IMG/VR virus record: IMGVR_UViG_3300037493_006298
Span: 1-43,333 of that record
DNA: 43,333 bases
DNA from: a virus
Direction: 5' to 3' (one strand)
Numbering within the stretch: the stretch's first letter is position 1; every line of letters begins with the position of its first letter. The notes under the pieces are model-generated. The model saw nothing but the letters and a program-made list of their open reading frames with translations, did no database searches and was not told where the DNA came from. Below are positions 7,699-15,310 of the stretch, one piece after another. The position numbers and the translations under genes are program-made.

Positions 7699-9196
7699 GT
7701 CATGGAGTTTGTTTGACAAAACTCTCCTGGTTTTTCCCACAGGCACGGGGAAAACCATTGTGTTTTCCCATATCGCAAAGCGGGAGATTGATTCAGGGAA
7801 AAGGGTTTTAATCCTGGCTCACAGGGATGAATTATTACAACAAGCACAGGACAAACTTTTCAGGGCTGTAGGCGTCAATGCGGCAATCGAAAAAGCTGAG
7901 TCCACAGCCCTGGACTCCTTTTTTCCTGTAACGTGCGGAAGCGTTCAAACGCTCATGCGTAAAAAACGTTTAGAACGTTTCCCTCGTGATTTTTATCAGA
8001 CAATCATAGTCGATGAAACCCATCATATCCTCTCACAATCGTATCAAAATATTTTAAATTATTTCTCTAATGGATCCCCCACAAAAGTCTTGGGCGTAAC
8101 TGCAACCCCTGACCGGGGGGACAAGAAAAACCTGGGAAAGTATTTTGATGACCTGGCTTATGAGTACTCGATCAGAGATGCAATTTCGGAGGGATATTTA
8201 TGTCCGATTACAGCGGAAACTATCCCTTTAAAAATAGATATTTCCAATGTTCGGGAAACGGCAGGAGATTACAACGATGCAGATTTAGGAGATTCGATAT
8301 CTCCCTTCCTCTCTCAGATCGCTGAAAACATACCGAGAGACAGAAAGATTTTGGTTTTTCTTCCTCTCATAGACACGTCAAAACATATTAATATTTTGCT
8401 TCAAATGAAGGGTTACAAATCGGAACACCTGGACGGGACATCACAGAACCGGAGGGAGGTTCTCGCTCGTTTCAAATCCGGGGAAACTCAAATCATTTGC
8501 AATTCAATGTTACTCACTGAAGGTTTTGACGAGCCGTCCATTGATTGTATCGTCTGCCTTCGTCCTACTAAAATCAGATCGTTTTTTGCTCAAGTTGTTG
8601 GTCGTGGGACCCGCCCTTTTCCCGGAAAACAGAATCTTTTGATTCTGGATTTCCTCTGGCAAACCGCAACGCATGACCTTTGTCATCCAGCTTCCTTAAT
8701 CGCAGAGAATGAGGAAGTTTCAAAACGCATGACAGAGATTCAAAATGTGGGGGGGTATAAACCGGATTTGATCCAGTTGGAAATCCAAGCAAAATCTTCC
8801 CTGGCTGAAGAACGTGAAAGATCTCTCGCTGAAGAACTGAAAAGACACGAATACAAGCAACGGAAATTTGTTAATCCCCTGGAATTTGCGCTATCCATCC
8901 ATGCGGAGGATCTCCAGACCTATGAACCGCTTTTCAAATGGGAAGCCCATCCCCCCTCAGACAATCAAATAAACCTTTTAGTTAAGTGGGGATTTAATTC
9001 CGATGAAATCCCAAACAAAGGTTTTGCATCGAAATTGATTGATCGCTGTATTTCTCGGAGTAAGCTGAATATGGCTTCTCCAAAGCAAATCAAATGTTTG
9101 AAACGATATGGGATAGACGGAACAGGTTTATCATTTAACCAGGCATCGGAGAATATAGATAAAATCGCTCAAAACGGATGGAGGGTTCCTGAATGA
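7652..9196 (+). CDS. SF2 DEAH/DETH-box helicase
   Basis: A 514-residue helicase. Motif I is PTGTGKT (29-35), motif Ia HRDE (about 57-60), motif II DETH (121-124), motif III TATP (150-153) and motif VI QVVGRGTR (314-321). The second RecA lobe ends near 345. A C-terminal part of about 150 residues includes a conserved-looking segment DNQINLLVKWGF and a similar repeat near the end. It belongs to the Rad25/ResIII-like branch common in phage replication modules. The start overlaps the nuclease gene by 47 bases; the coding frame is unbroken. Confidence 0.88.
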   Translation: MKLRPYQETAIQKIYESWSLFDKTLLVFPTGTGKTIVFSHIAKREIDSGKRVLILAHRDELLQQAQDKLFRAVGVNAAIEKAESTALDSFFPVTCGSVQTLMRKKRLERFPRDFYQTIIVDETHHILSQSYQNILNYFSNGSPTKVLGVTATPDRGDKKNLGKYFDDLAYEYSIRDAISEGYLCPITAETIPLKIDISNVRETAGDYNDADLGDSISPFLSQIAENIPRDRKILVFLPLIDTSKHINILLQMKGYKSEHLDGTSQNRREVLARFKSGETQIICNSMLLTEGFDEPSIDCIVCLRPTKIRSFFAQVVGRGTRPFPGKQNLLILDFLWQTATHDLCHPASLIAENEEVSKRMTEIQNVGGYKPDLIQLEIQAKSSLAEERERSLAEELKRHEYKQRKFVNPLEFALSIHAEDLQTYEPLFKWEAHPPSDNQINLLVKWGFNSDEIPNKGFASKLIDRCISRSKLNMASPKQIKCLKRYGIDGTGLSFNQASENIDKIAQNGWRVPE

Positions 9197-9660
9197 ATAT
9201 TTATAAAGAATTTGTAATGAAAACAAAAGCATTCATTTATTTAACGGGTGTTATCCCTGATAAAGTAAGAATGAGTAGAGATCAAAAAGAAAAATTATTC
9301 AACGATCCTGAATTTCAGGGAGAAAAAGAAAAAAACATAGTGTGTTTTCCATGGGGCGAAAATTCAATTTCCAATAATGTATTTTTGGAAATTGAAACAC
9401 AAGATGAAGAATTGTCTATCGTTCCCCAAAAAATCAATCCTGAAAAGGTAATCGAATCGTATAAAAAATCTCAATCTCTAAAAAAAACAGCCCTTGAATT
9501 TGAAAAATCATATACATGGGTAAAAAGAATTTTGGTAAAATCTGGAATCAAAATCAATTCTCCAGGGGGGGCAAATAACAAAGGCGGACATGAGTATCGT
9601 AAGCTTGTTAAATATTATAGAGTCGGAATGAGAGGGTGGAATAAAATGGAACACACTTAA
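9193..9660 (+). CDS. Hypothetical protein with C-terminal HTH
   Basis: A 155-residue protein that starts by ATGA overlap with the helicase, with GGAGGG upstream. The N-terminal half is beta-rich and unrecognised. Residues about 92-125 (ESYKKSQSLKKTALEFEKSY, then TWVKRILVKSGI) have the pattern of a helix-turn-helix of the transposase/resolvase-like kind. It may bind DNA as a regulator or replication accessory factor; nothing further can be supported. Confidence 0.6.
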   Translation: MNIYKEFVMKTKAFIYLTGVIPDKVRMSRDQKEKLFNDPEFQGEKEKNIVCFPWGENSISNNVFLEIETQDEELSIVPQKINPEKVIESYKKSQSLKKTALEFEKSYTWVKRILVKSGIKINSPGGANNKGGHEYRKLVKYYRVGMRGWNKMEHT

Positions 9661-9701
9661 TTGTTTATCCAGAAGAAAATTGAATCGATGGAGGAAGAAT
9701 C

Positions 9702-10109
9702 ATGAGCGAACGAGAAATTAAATTCTGGCAGGCAGAACGCATGAACGATAACCCACTGACGTGTGAATCAATAGATGAAGCAGTGGGTGAATATGTCGAA
9801 TATTTCAAAGCTCTCGCTGATGGTAAAATTGAAATTATCGGTTATGCGCCGATGGAAGTCAATCCGTATTTATTGGATGATATCCTTGAAAACATTCTTG
9901 AGCGGCTTGACGAAGAATATGGAAACCCGGATAACACCGAGGGAAGAAAACCGACTGAGGAGATGAAACAAGCTGAAGCGGAATTTGTGAAAAAGATCAT
10001 CTCGTTTTACGAACCTTGGATGTGCGAAGAAGTAGAACGCAAAACAATCAATGTCAAGGAATGGATCGAGAAGAATAAACCGGAACGGATGGAGGAAAAA
10101 GGCAAATGA
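9702..10109 (+). CDS. Hypothetical acidic protein
   Basis: A 135-residue, acidic, helix-rich protein (many Glu and Lys, a Trp-containing segment FYEPWMCEEVERKTINVKEW). GGAGGA lies nine bases before the ATG. The end overlaps the next gene by ATGA, so it is part of the replication operon. I do not recognise the family. The EYVEYFKALADGKI and EVNPYLLDDILENI segments look like those of small phage proteins of unknown role. Confidence 0.6.
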   Translation: MSEREIKFWQAERMNDNPLTCESIDEAVGEYVEYFKALADGKIEIIGYAPMEVNPYLLDDILENILERLDEEYGNPDNTEGRKPTEEMKQAEAEFVKKIISFYEPWMCEEVERKTINVKEWIEKNKPERMEEKGK

Positions 10110-10306
10110 TAATCCATGATCGGAAAATAAAACAGAAAGTCGATGTTTCCGAAAAAGAATGTCCCAACCGGAAATGCTATTGGGCGCGCCCTGACCCCGG
10201 CGTTTTTACGCAGGGACAAGGATATCGAAGTCGAACTGTTCCCCTAAAATATTGGATTTGCGGAACTCGTGAAATCCACGGGTGTCCGAGGGAGTTTTGT
10301 AAATGA
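10106..10306 (+). CDS. Small Cys-containing hypothetical protein
   Basis: A 66-residue protein with four cysteines (CPNRKC and then ICG and GCPREFCK), which could coordinate a metal ion. It is coupled at both ends by ATGA overlaps to the genes before and after. Function unknown; its place just before the primase-helicase suggests a replication accessory role. Confidence 0.6.
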   Translation: MIIHDRKIKQKVDVSEKECPNRKCYWARPDPGVFTQGQGYRSRTVPLKYWICGTREIHGCPREFCK

Positions 10307-12339
10307 ATGATTATGAAATAGCTTTACAATGTCTCAAAAAACTTTCTCCCAGGAGAATAGATGAATATGATTCCTGGGTGAAAGTGGGGATGATCCTGAA
10401 ACAAGTCGGGCTCCCCTGTTCGTCCTGGGATTCCTGGTCTAGATCCTCCCAGAAATACAAGCCGGGCGATTGTGAAAACAAATGGCAGTCGTTCAACGGA
10501 AGTTCCCTCGGTGAACTATCCCTTGGATCTCTTATTCAGTGGGTACGAGAAGACGGACAAAACATCGATTACAAAGAAAAGCAGGACGGATATTCCCTCG
10601 ACTGGGATTCGGAGATCGGACCCAAAACACAGATCATCCCCGGGGCTTCGGAGAACTGGCAGACAGACGATTTGATAAAATATCTCAAAACCCTTTTTCA
10701 CGATGATGAAACTGTCAATTATGTGATCGACTCCCACGAGGCGGAAGGGCGTTTTTCCCCTCGAGGAAGGGGCGTAAACAAAAACTGCGGGCAACTCGTA
10801 AATGAGATCGATGCAAACCGGAAAGACATCTCCTTTGCCTTGGGGGATTGGAATCCACAGGCTGGGGCATGGATCAGGATTAATCCCATGTCCGGGGAAG
10901 GATGCCGGAATGCAGACGTAACGGATTACAGGCATGTCCTGGTTGAGTCCGACGAGCTCCCCATTGATGAACAGCTCTCCATGATCCGAACATTAAATTT
11001 GCCTTGCGCTGCTGTTGTTCATTCCGGGGGAAAATCAGTTCATGCAATCGTAAAAATTCAGGCGGGAACATCTATCAATCTGTATAAGGAGCGAGTACAA
11101 TTCCTGTTTTCCGTCCTGGAAAAATACGGATTTAAAATTGATATGCAATGCAAAAATCCAAGCAGGCTCTCACGCATCCCCGGAGTTACCCGAAATGGTA
11201 AAAAACAGTACCTGATTTCCCTCAATGATGGGCTTCCGTCCTGGGAATCCTGGGAGAAGGAAATCCGGGGGGAACTTTATGAATATGACATTATCTCCCC
11301 TTCCCGGATGGAAAACGTAAATGTCGATGATCAATCAGACTCTATCCTGGGAAATCGTTTTTTGTGTAAACAAGGATCCTGGTTGATTGTCGCCCTCTCC
11401 GGGATTGGTAAAAGCGTTGCATGTATTCAGGGCGCTTGCTGCTTCGCTGTTGGACGTGATTTTTTCGGTATCGTTCCTGCAAAAAAACTGAAACAGATCA
11501 TTATCCAGGCAGAGAACAATTTTCTCGATCTCGTTGAACCTTTCCAGTCGATAGTTGCAAAAATGGAGTTGTCCCCCCAGGAAAAAGAAGACCTGAATAA
11601 AAATCTTTTGATACTATCCGAGGACTCTCAAGCCGGACCCCGGTTCGCCCCCTTCCTGGAGCATGTTTGTAAAAAATACAGTCCAGATATTATCTGGATC
11701 GATCCACTTATGGCATATATCGGAGGTGATATTTCCCGGCAGGAGGTTTGTTCCTCATTCCTGCGTAATCAAATTAATCCCATTATACACAAGTATAATA
11801 TCGGATTGATTGTACTGCATCACACAGGCAAACCACCCAAGAATTTGGAAAAGCAACTCCAGGGGCATGAGCTGGCATACCTGGGAATTGGATCGAGCGA
11901 GCTTACAAACTGGGCAAGGGCGGTATCTACAATTACCCAGGATGCCTCCGGAGACGGAGTCTATACATTCGAGCATTCCAAGCGGGAGGGGCGTTCTGGG
12001 GCAAAGAAACAAACGTTTTTAAAGCATTCCGAAAGTGGGATATACTGGGAGGAAACGGATAACCCAGGAGAACCTAAAGAAACCCGGGGACGCCCTCAAA
12101 AATACGCTGATATGGGCTTTGAATATATGCCTCCCAAATCACACAGCCGGGATCATGCACAAAGTGAGCTATTGCAGTTCATCCAGGAGAATATTTTCCT
12201 CCAAACTAAAGAGGAAATTGACATCAATAAAGCGGATGGAATCCGCAGTTGTCTGATGAAAACAAACACAATAATTTATAACAAAAGTATAAAATTATGG
12301 ACTGGAAAATACTACATAGGCGAACAAACGCAGATTTAG
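10303..12339 (+). CDS. Primase-helicase (PriCT-2, AEP primase, RepA-like ATPase)
   Basis: A 678-residue fused replication protein. Residues 1-82 match PriCT-2 (SPRRIDEYDSWVKVGMILK). Residues about 130-310 look like an archaeo-eukaryotic primase core: acidic pair ESD at 215-217, HSGGKSVH at 240-247, and KNPSRLSRIPG at about 284-294. Residues 355-570 are a RepA/AAA_25 hexameric helicase domain: Walker A SGIGKS (366-371), Walker B IIWIDP (463-468), and the VLHHTGK motif (504-510). It would prime and unwind DNA at the phage origin. The candidate origin lies immediately after its stop. Start by ATGA overlap. Confidence 0.88.
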   Translation: MNDYEIALQCLKKLSPRRIDEYDSWVKVGMILKQVGLPCSSWDSWSRSSQKYKPGDCENKWQSFNGSSLGELSLGSLIQWVREDGQNIDYKEKQDGYSLDWDSEIGPKTQIIPGASENWQTDDLIKYLKTLFHDDETVNYVIDSHEAEGRFSPRGRGVNKNCGQLVNEIDANRKDISFALGDWNPQAGAWIRINPMSGEGCRNADVTDYRHVLVESDELPIDEQLSMIRTLNLPCAAVVHSGGKSVHAIVKIQAGTSINLYKERVQFLFSVLEKYGFKIDMQCKNPSRLSRIPGVTRNGKKQYLISLNDGLPSWESWEKEIRGELYEYDIISPSRMENVNVDDQSDSILGNRFLCKQGSWLIVALSGIGKSVACIQGACCFAVGRDFFGIVPAKKLKQIIIQAENNFLDLVEPFQSIVAKMELSPQEKEDLNKNLLILSEDSQAGPRFAPFLEHVCKKYSPDIIWIDPLMAYIGGDISRQEVCSSFLRNQINPIIHKYNIGLIVLHHTGKPPKNLEKQLQGHELAYLGIGSSELTNWARAVSTITQDASGDGVYTFEHSKREGRSGAKKQTFLKHSESGIYWEETDNPGEPKETRGRPQKYADMGFEYMPPKSHSRDHAQSELLQFIQENIFLQTKEEIDINKADGIRSCLMKTNTIIYNKSIKLWTGKYYIGEQTQI

Positions 12340-12340
12340 A

Positions 12341-12512
12341 TTTTTGCACTAGTGCAAAATTAATATCTTGTCACTATAGTGCAAAAATAATTGAGCGAGT
12401 GCAAAATAAATTTTTTATTTTTGCACTAAGGGCAAAAATACCTTTTTATTTTGCACTAAGGGCAAAAATTTATTTTGCACTGTATATATCCCCTCTAAAG
12501 GGGGATATATAT
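12341..12512. other. Candidate phage replication origin (iterons and hairpin)
   Basis: The word TTTTGCACT or its complement AGTGCAAAA occurs seven times: forward at 12342, 12419, 12449 and 12473; reverse at 12351, 12378 and 12398. The first two form an 18-bp perfect palindrome (12342-12359). The copies at 12419 and 12449 sit in a 20-bp direct repeat set 30 bp apart, each with a GCAAAAA arm that can pair back. A hairpin with an 11-bp stem follows (12483-12511). The region is very AT-rich, non-coding, and directly downstream of the primase-helicase gene. Confidence 0.7.
12483..12511. other. Hairpin at edge of iteron cluster
   Basis: TATATATCCCC (12483-12493) pairs perfectly with GGGGATATATA (12501-12511) around a 7-nt loop. 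There is no T-run on either side, so it is a poor terminator. A role as an origin structure or mRNA fold is possible. From 12513 to 12732 nothing coding is seen. Confidence 0.55.
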
Positions 12513-12732
12513 AGGGATAAATCCCCTTTTATAGGAAGGGATTATCCCTGCAAGCCCCCTTCAGAAAAAATTAAAAAATACTACACAGAAAGGAGAAATC
12601 GTAAAATTGTTTTTTTCCCTGTATGTGTTGTTTTATTTGATGGGTGAAAAGATGCAAACTCTTTTCAAGTCAATAAATCCGATAAAGCAGGATCCAGGGG
12701 GGGATTTTAGATCCCTTTACCTGTACCTGTCA

Positions 12733-12758
12733 GGGGGAGAGTTCCCATCCTCTCCCCC
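12733..12758 (+). terminator. Hairpin before next operon (terminator or mRNA fold)
   Basis: GGGGGAGAG (12733-12741) pairs with CTCTCCCCC (12750-12758) around an 8-nt loop, 27 bases before the next start codon. The stem is GC-rich, but only a short AT stretch and no uniform T-run follows. Termination is possible but not certain. Confidence 0.45.
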
Positions 12759-12785
12759 ATCAAATTTATTTCAGGAGGCAAGGCT

Positions 12786-13361
12786 ATGGACATTGCGAAA
12801 CGCATGAAAATTCTGGATGCAATCCATGAGAGTATCAGAGGTTTACTGGTTGAACGCCAGGAGGAAATCTTTGAGGCACTCTCAAAGGCTCTCCAGATTA
12901 CATCCGAGGAAGGCGGAAAGTTCAAGTTTCCCATTTCCATGAAATCAGTTCTTGAACCCCAAGGGAACGGGTGGAATACTCAGACAAACATTTCCTTTTC
13001 CGTAATTCAAAAAGCTTCGACGGAACAATTCGTTGATGACTCCCAGGGGGATTTGGTGGATACATTGATAAAGGGAGTCGGTGAGGTTAAAACACTTTGT
13101 GAAATTATGGATACAAAAAAAGAATCATCCCCCTTCTACGAAAAAACTTATCTCTACAACACCCCGAATGATGGAGAAAAGGAAATCGGAGTTCTGGCAG
13201 GGTTGGGAGATGATACATATATCGTTGGCTGGCTCAAAGAAAATGGCGCACGAAAAAGAATCAAATCTAATCGGCTTCCCGTCTTGCCTGAGCCTGTTGA
13301 ATTACAAGTGAAATTGGATGCCTGGGCGATTGAACGGGGTCTTGTGGAGGTTGTAAAATGA
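12786..13361 (+). CDS. Hypothetical protein
   Basis: A 191-residue protein starting after CAGGAGGC. The N-terminal 45 residues are helical (MDIAKRMKILDAIHESIRG). The middle part (about 50-90) is beta-rich, with FKFPISMKSVLEP and TNISFSVIQKAST. The C-terminus has TYIVGWLKENGARKRIKSN, a basic patch that might bind nucleic acid. It opens a new run of coupled small genes after the origin region. The family is not recognised. Confidence 0.6.
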   Translation: MDIAKRMKILDAIHESIRGLLVERQEEIFEALSKALQITSEEGGKFKFPISMKSVLEPQGNGWNTQTNISFSVIQKASTEQFVDDSQGDLVDTLIKGVGEVKTLCEIMDTKKESSPFYEKTYLYNTPNDGEKEIGVLAGLGDDTYIVGWLKENGARKRIKSNRLPVLPEPVELQVKLDAWAIERGLVEVVK

Positions 13362-13513
13362 GCCAGGTAATTTATCCGATCAATCCAAAATTCGTTCCAG
13401 CCCATATCCAGGAGCTCCTCAAAGCGAGGGGCTCCTGGATAACCAGAAACAGTCAATGTCCCTGTGGGTCTGGGGAACGATTCAAGAAATGCTGTATGAA
13501 AAAGGAGAAATAA
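13358..13513 (+). CDS. SEC-C motif mini-protein
   Basis: A 51-residue protein, coupled by ATGA to the preceding gene. Its C-terminal half is a clean SEC-C zinc motif (CPCGSGERFKKCC, residues 34-46), known from the C-terminus of SecA, where it binds zinc and the SecB chaperone, and from many stand-alone proteins. The N-terminal 30 residues (FVPAHIQELLKARGSW) may form one helix. Here it probably mediates a protein contact; the partner is unknown. Confidence 0.75.
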   Translation: MSQVIYPINPKFVPAHIQELLKARGSWITRNSQCPCGSGERFKKCCMKKEK

Positions 13514-13514
13514 A

Positions 13515-13724
13515 ATGTTTGAACTGGAAAACACAACGAACGTTCTTCTGGATGAAATATCAAACAAAGATTCAACCATTGAATCCGTTGCCAAAACGTA
13601 TCGTTTAGCTTTCATATCGTCCTGTGCAACTGATTGGAAAAAAGTGAATCAAGCAATTATCTCCAGATGGGGAATCAGGTCTCTGATAAAAATCAAAACT
13701 CTGGCTCAGAAGGGTGGTTTGTAA
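13515..13724 (+). CDS. Small hypothetical protein
   Basis: A 69-residue protein with an AAAGGAG Shine-Dalgarno. The sequence is helical with a basic C-terminal half (TDWKKVNQAIISRWGIRSLI). This pattern, repeated DWKKVN and KIKTLAQKGG, is common among small phage proteins of unknown function. No domain is recognised. Confidence 0.6.
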   Translation: MFELENTTNVLLDEISNKDSTIESVAKTYRLAFISSCATDWKKVNQAIISRWGIRSLIKIKTLAQKGGL

Positions 13725-13725
13725 A

Positions 13726-13965
13726 ATGATTCTTACAGATAATGTTCATTTGATTTCTGATGCTTGCGTAATTAATGGGCAAAACGAAAAGGAGTTATTC
13801 AAGTTTTCCATGAAGATCGGACTTGAATATTCTTGGCTTCAATGGGAAAATATTATTCATTTCAATTTGTTCGGTGTGAAAATAGATGAAGCAATAAAAG
13901 CGGGGGCAACGGTTGTCACATCCAGAGAGTTGATTAAAAGATACAGGAGGAATAATCCCAAATGA
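13726..13965 (+). CDS. Small hypothetical protein
   Basis: A 79-residue protein. I chose the ATG at 13726 (MILTDNVHLISD) rather than 13714, because 13726 lies just after the previous stop. Residues about 22-60 (LFKFSMKIGLEYSWLQW) resemble small DUF4031-like phage proteins, but the match is weak. The end overlaps the next gene by ATGA. Confidence 0.6.
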   Translation: MILTDNVHLISDACVINGQNEKELFKFSMKIGLEYSWLQWENIIHFNLFGVKIDEAIKAGATVVTSRELIKRYRRNNPK

Positions 13966-14159
13966 GATGTCCTAACTGTAAAAGAGATTTATTTTTAAAT
14001 GACTTCGAGATTAAAACAACTCGGAATGAAATTAATTTTCCATCTCCCTCTGAGTTTACGGTTTATTTATACTGCGAGGGTTGCGGACATCAGCAAGCGT
14101 TATTCAGTTGGGTGGGAATTCCGACTAAGAAACAAATAATGAGAGTTAGGAATGAATGA
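13962..14159 (+). CDS. Zinc-ribbon small protein
   Basis: A 65-residue protein with two Cys pairs, CPNC (residues 3-6) and CEGC (about 38-41), spaced as a treble-clef zinc ribbon. It begins by ATGA overlap. It may bind DNA or RNA, or a protein partner. No closer family is recognised. Confidence 0.65.
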   Translation: MRCPNCKRDLFLNDFEIKTTRNEINFPSPSEFTVYLYCEGCGHQQALFSWVGIPTKKQIMRVRNE

Positions 14160-14208
14160 AAACCAAGTCGATCATGCGGGCATATCTGGTAAAAGAAAGG
14201 AGTCAATC

Positions 14209-14487
14209 ATGATTGCTACTTTTTGTATCGGTTTGATTCTGGGGTTTTATCTGCATGAAAGATTTTGCAGACACAAAAATCTTTTCAACTGGTTGAAGCA
14301 AAACAAGGGCGCATCATTGATTTGCAACCCACAGGGTTTTTATACAATCACAAAGCCTTTCAATTTCATACCCTTTGCATATTTCGCACAGGGAAAGGAT
14401 TATTACGAATTTCACATCGAAAAAAACAATTACAAAGCATCTCCAGAAGAAGCCATTGAAGATGCTATGGATGAAGGAGAATTATAA
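14209..14487 (+). CDS. Small membrane-anchored hypothetical protein
   Basis: A 92-residue protein when started at 14209, which has GAAAGGAG seven bases upstream; the upstream ATG at 14152 overlaps the previous gene and lacks a good site. Residues 2-15 (IATFCIGLILGFYL) are a short membrane helix. The remainder (KPFNFIPFAYFAQGKDYYEF, acidic end) is presumably cytoplasmic. Function unknown. Confidence 0.6.
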   Translation: MIATFCIGLILGFYLHERFCRHKNLFNWLKQNKGASLICNPQGFYTITKPFNFIPFAYFAQGKDYYEFHIEKNNYKASPEEAIEDAMDEGEL

Positions 14488-14489
14488 AA

Positions 14490-14621
14490 ATGGAAATGAA
14501 TCGCAAGCCCATCATTCCCCACAAACTGGGTAGGTTCTTTCTGGCTAAAATAACGAAGGTTAAACTTTGTTTATTGCCCCATTTTTATACAGATGAAGAA
14601 AAAAAAAGGTGTTTAGTTTAA
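14490..14621 (+). CDS. Small basic hypothetical protein
   Basis: A 43-residue basic frame (MEMNRKPIIPHKLGRFFLAK at its start), preceded by GAAGGAG ten bases upstream and separated by two bases from the previous stop. Nothing is recognised in it. Translation is likely from the site and spacing but not certain. Confidence 0.45.
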   Translation: MEMNRKPIIPHKLGRFFLAKITKVKLCLLPHFYTDEEKKRCLV

Positions 14622-14635
14622 AAGGGGGGATTCCA

Positions 14636-14830
14636 ATGGAAAAAAAGGCTTTATTTTTTTGTGTAAAATCCAATGTTTGGGAACAGGGGATTTTTTATGG
14701 TATATTTCAAATGGATGAAGGTGAGAATTGCCGGTATCCTGTTGCGATAATTGAAGAGGGTGACGGGCTTCTTTCAGAACATCCTATTGAGCATGTTCGT
14801 ATTTTAAAAAATCAGGGGGTGAAGGGATGA
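14636..14830 (+). CDS. Small hypothetical protein
   Basis: A 64-residue protein. The start at 14636 is chosen because AAGGGGGGA sits directly before it. The sequence (FYGIFQMDEGENCRYPVAII, then HPIEHVRIL) looks like a compact beta-barrel of the sort seen in small phage or plasmid proteins. Its end overlaps the next gene by ATGA. The family is unknown. Confidence 0.6.
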   Translation: MEKKALFFCVKSNVWEQGIFYGIFQMDEGENCRYPVAIIEEGDGLLSEHPIEHVRILKNQGVKG

Positions 14831-15075
14831 AAAGGAGAAACACGAACCGTGTGCGGTTAGTGTGGAAAAACTGCTATCTCAAGATGTGGTCTGGTTGGAT
14901 GAGCTTGGGAACAGCAAGAGCAAAAATAAAAAAATGTCCTGAACTTTATGGGGATCGCATCTGTAAAAACTGCGATAGAAATTGCAAAATGGTTGTTGAG
15001 ATAATTAACGAATATGATCAAATTGTGGGGAGGGAACGAAATACTACAGTACGGGTGGAGGGGCGGAATCGGTAG
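14827..15075 (+). CDS. Small Cys-rich basic protein
   Basis: An 82-residue basic protein with cysteines in CPELYGDRICKNCDRNC, a possible metal site. Its last 19 codons (15018-15075) run through sequence whose other frame encodes the start of the methyltransferase remnant. The C-terminus may therefore be a recent accretion created when the upstream part of that gene was lost. Confidence 0.5.
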   Translation: MKRRNTNRVRLVWKNCYLKMWSGWMSLGTARAKIKKCPELYGDRICKNCDRNCKMVVEIINEYDQIVGRERNTTVRVEGRNR

Positions 15076-15296
15076 AGGAGCCTGTCGGGACAATAACGAG
15101 CAAGGACCGGTTCGCCCTGGTAGAGCCAGGAAAAATGGACATCCTATTCCGAATGTTGCAGCCTCATGAACTGGCTGCGGCTATGGGGTTTGAGGATTAT
15201 GCTTTTGCAGGGACGAAAAGCGATCAGGTGAGGCAGATAGGGAATGCCGTGGCTGTGGGGGTTGCGGAGGCGCTTTGCGGTAGCATGATGGAATAA
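15018..15296 (+). pseudogene. C5-cytosine DNA methyltransferase, C-terminal remnant
   Basis: The frame after a TGA at 15015 encodes 92 residues matching the end of phage Dcm-type enzymes: SVEEPVGTITSKDRFALVEP (target-recognition end), MLQPHELAAAMGFEDYAFAG (motif IX) and QIGNAVAVGVAEAL (motif X). All catalytic motifs (SAM-binding FxGxG, PC, ENV) are missing, and the only internal ATG (15135) lies inside motif IX territory. It is therefore a deletion remnant that cannot methylate DNA. Confidence 0.8.
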
Positions 15297-15310
15297 AAGG
15301 AGAATAAAAG

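Noticed and set aside
12342-12481. CRISPR array
   Set aside because: The repeats are only 9 bp, in both orientations and with irregular short spacing. No cas genes are present. An iteron-type origin explains them better.
12607-12807. 66-codon plus-strand frame
   Set aside because: It spans the GC-rich hairpin and overlaps the well-supported start at 12786 with its Shine-Dalgarno. The composition is not protein-like.
14152-14208. Upstream ATG for the membrane protein at 14209
   Set aside because: It overlaps the preceding gene and would put 19 polar residues before the membrane helix; the start at 14209 has a much better ribosome site.
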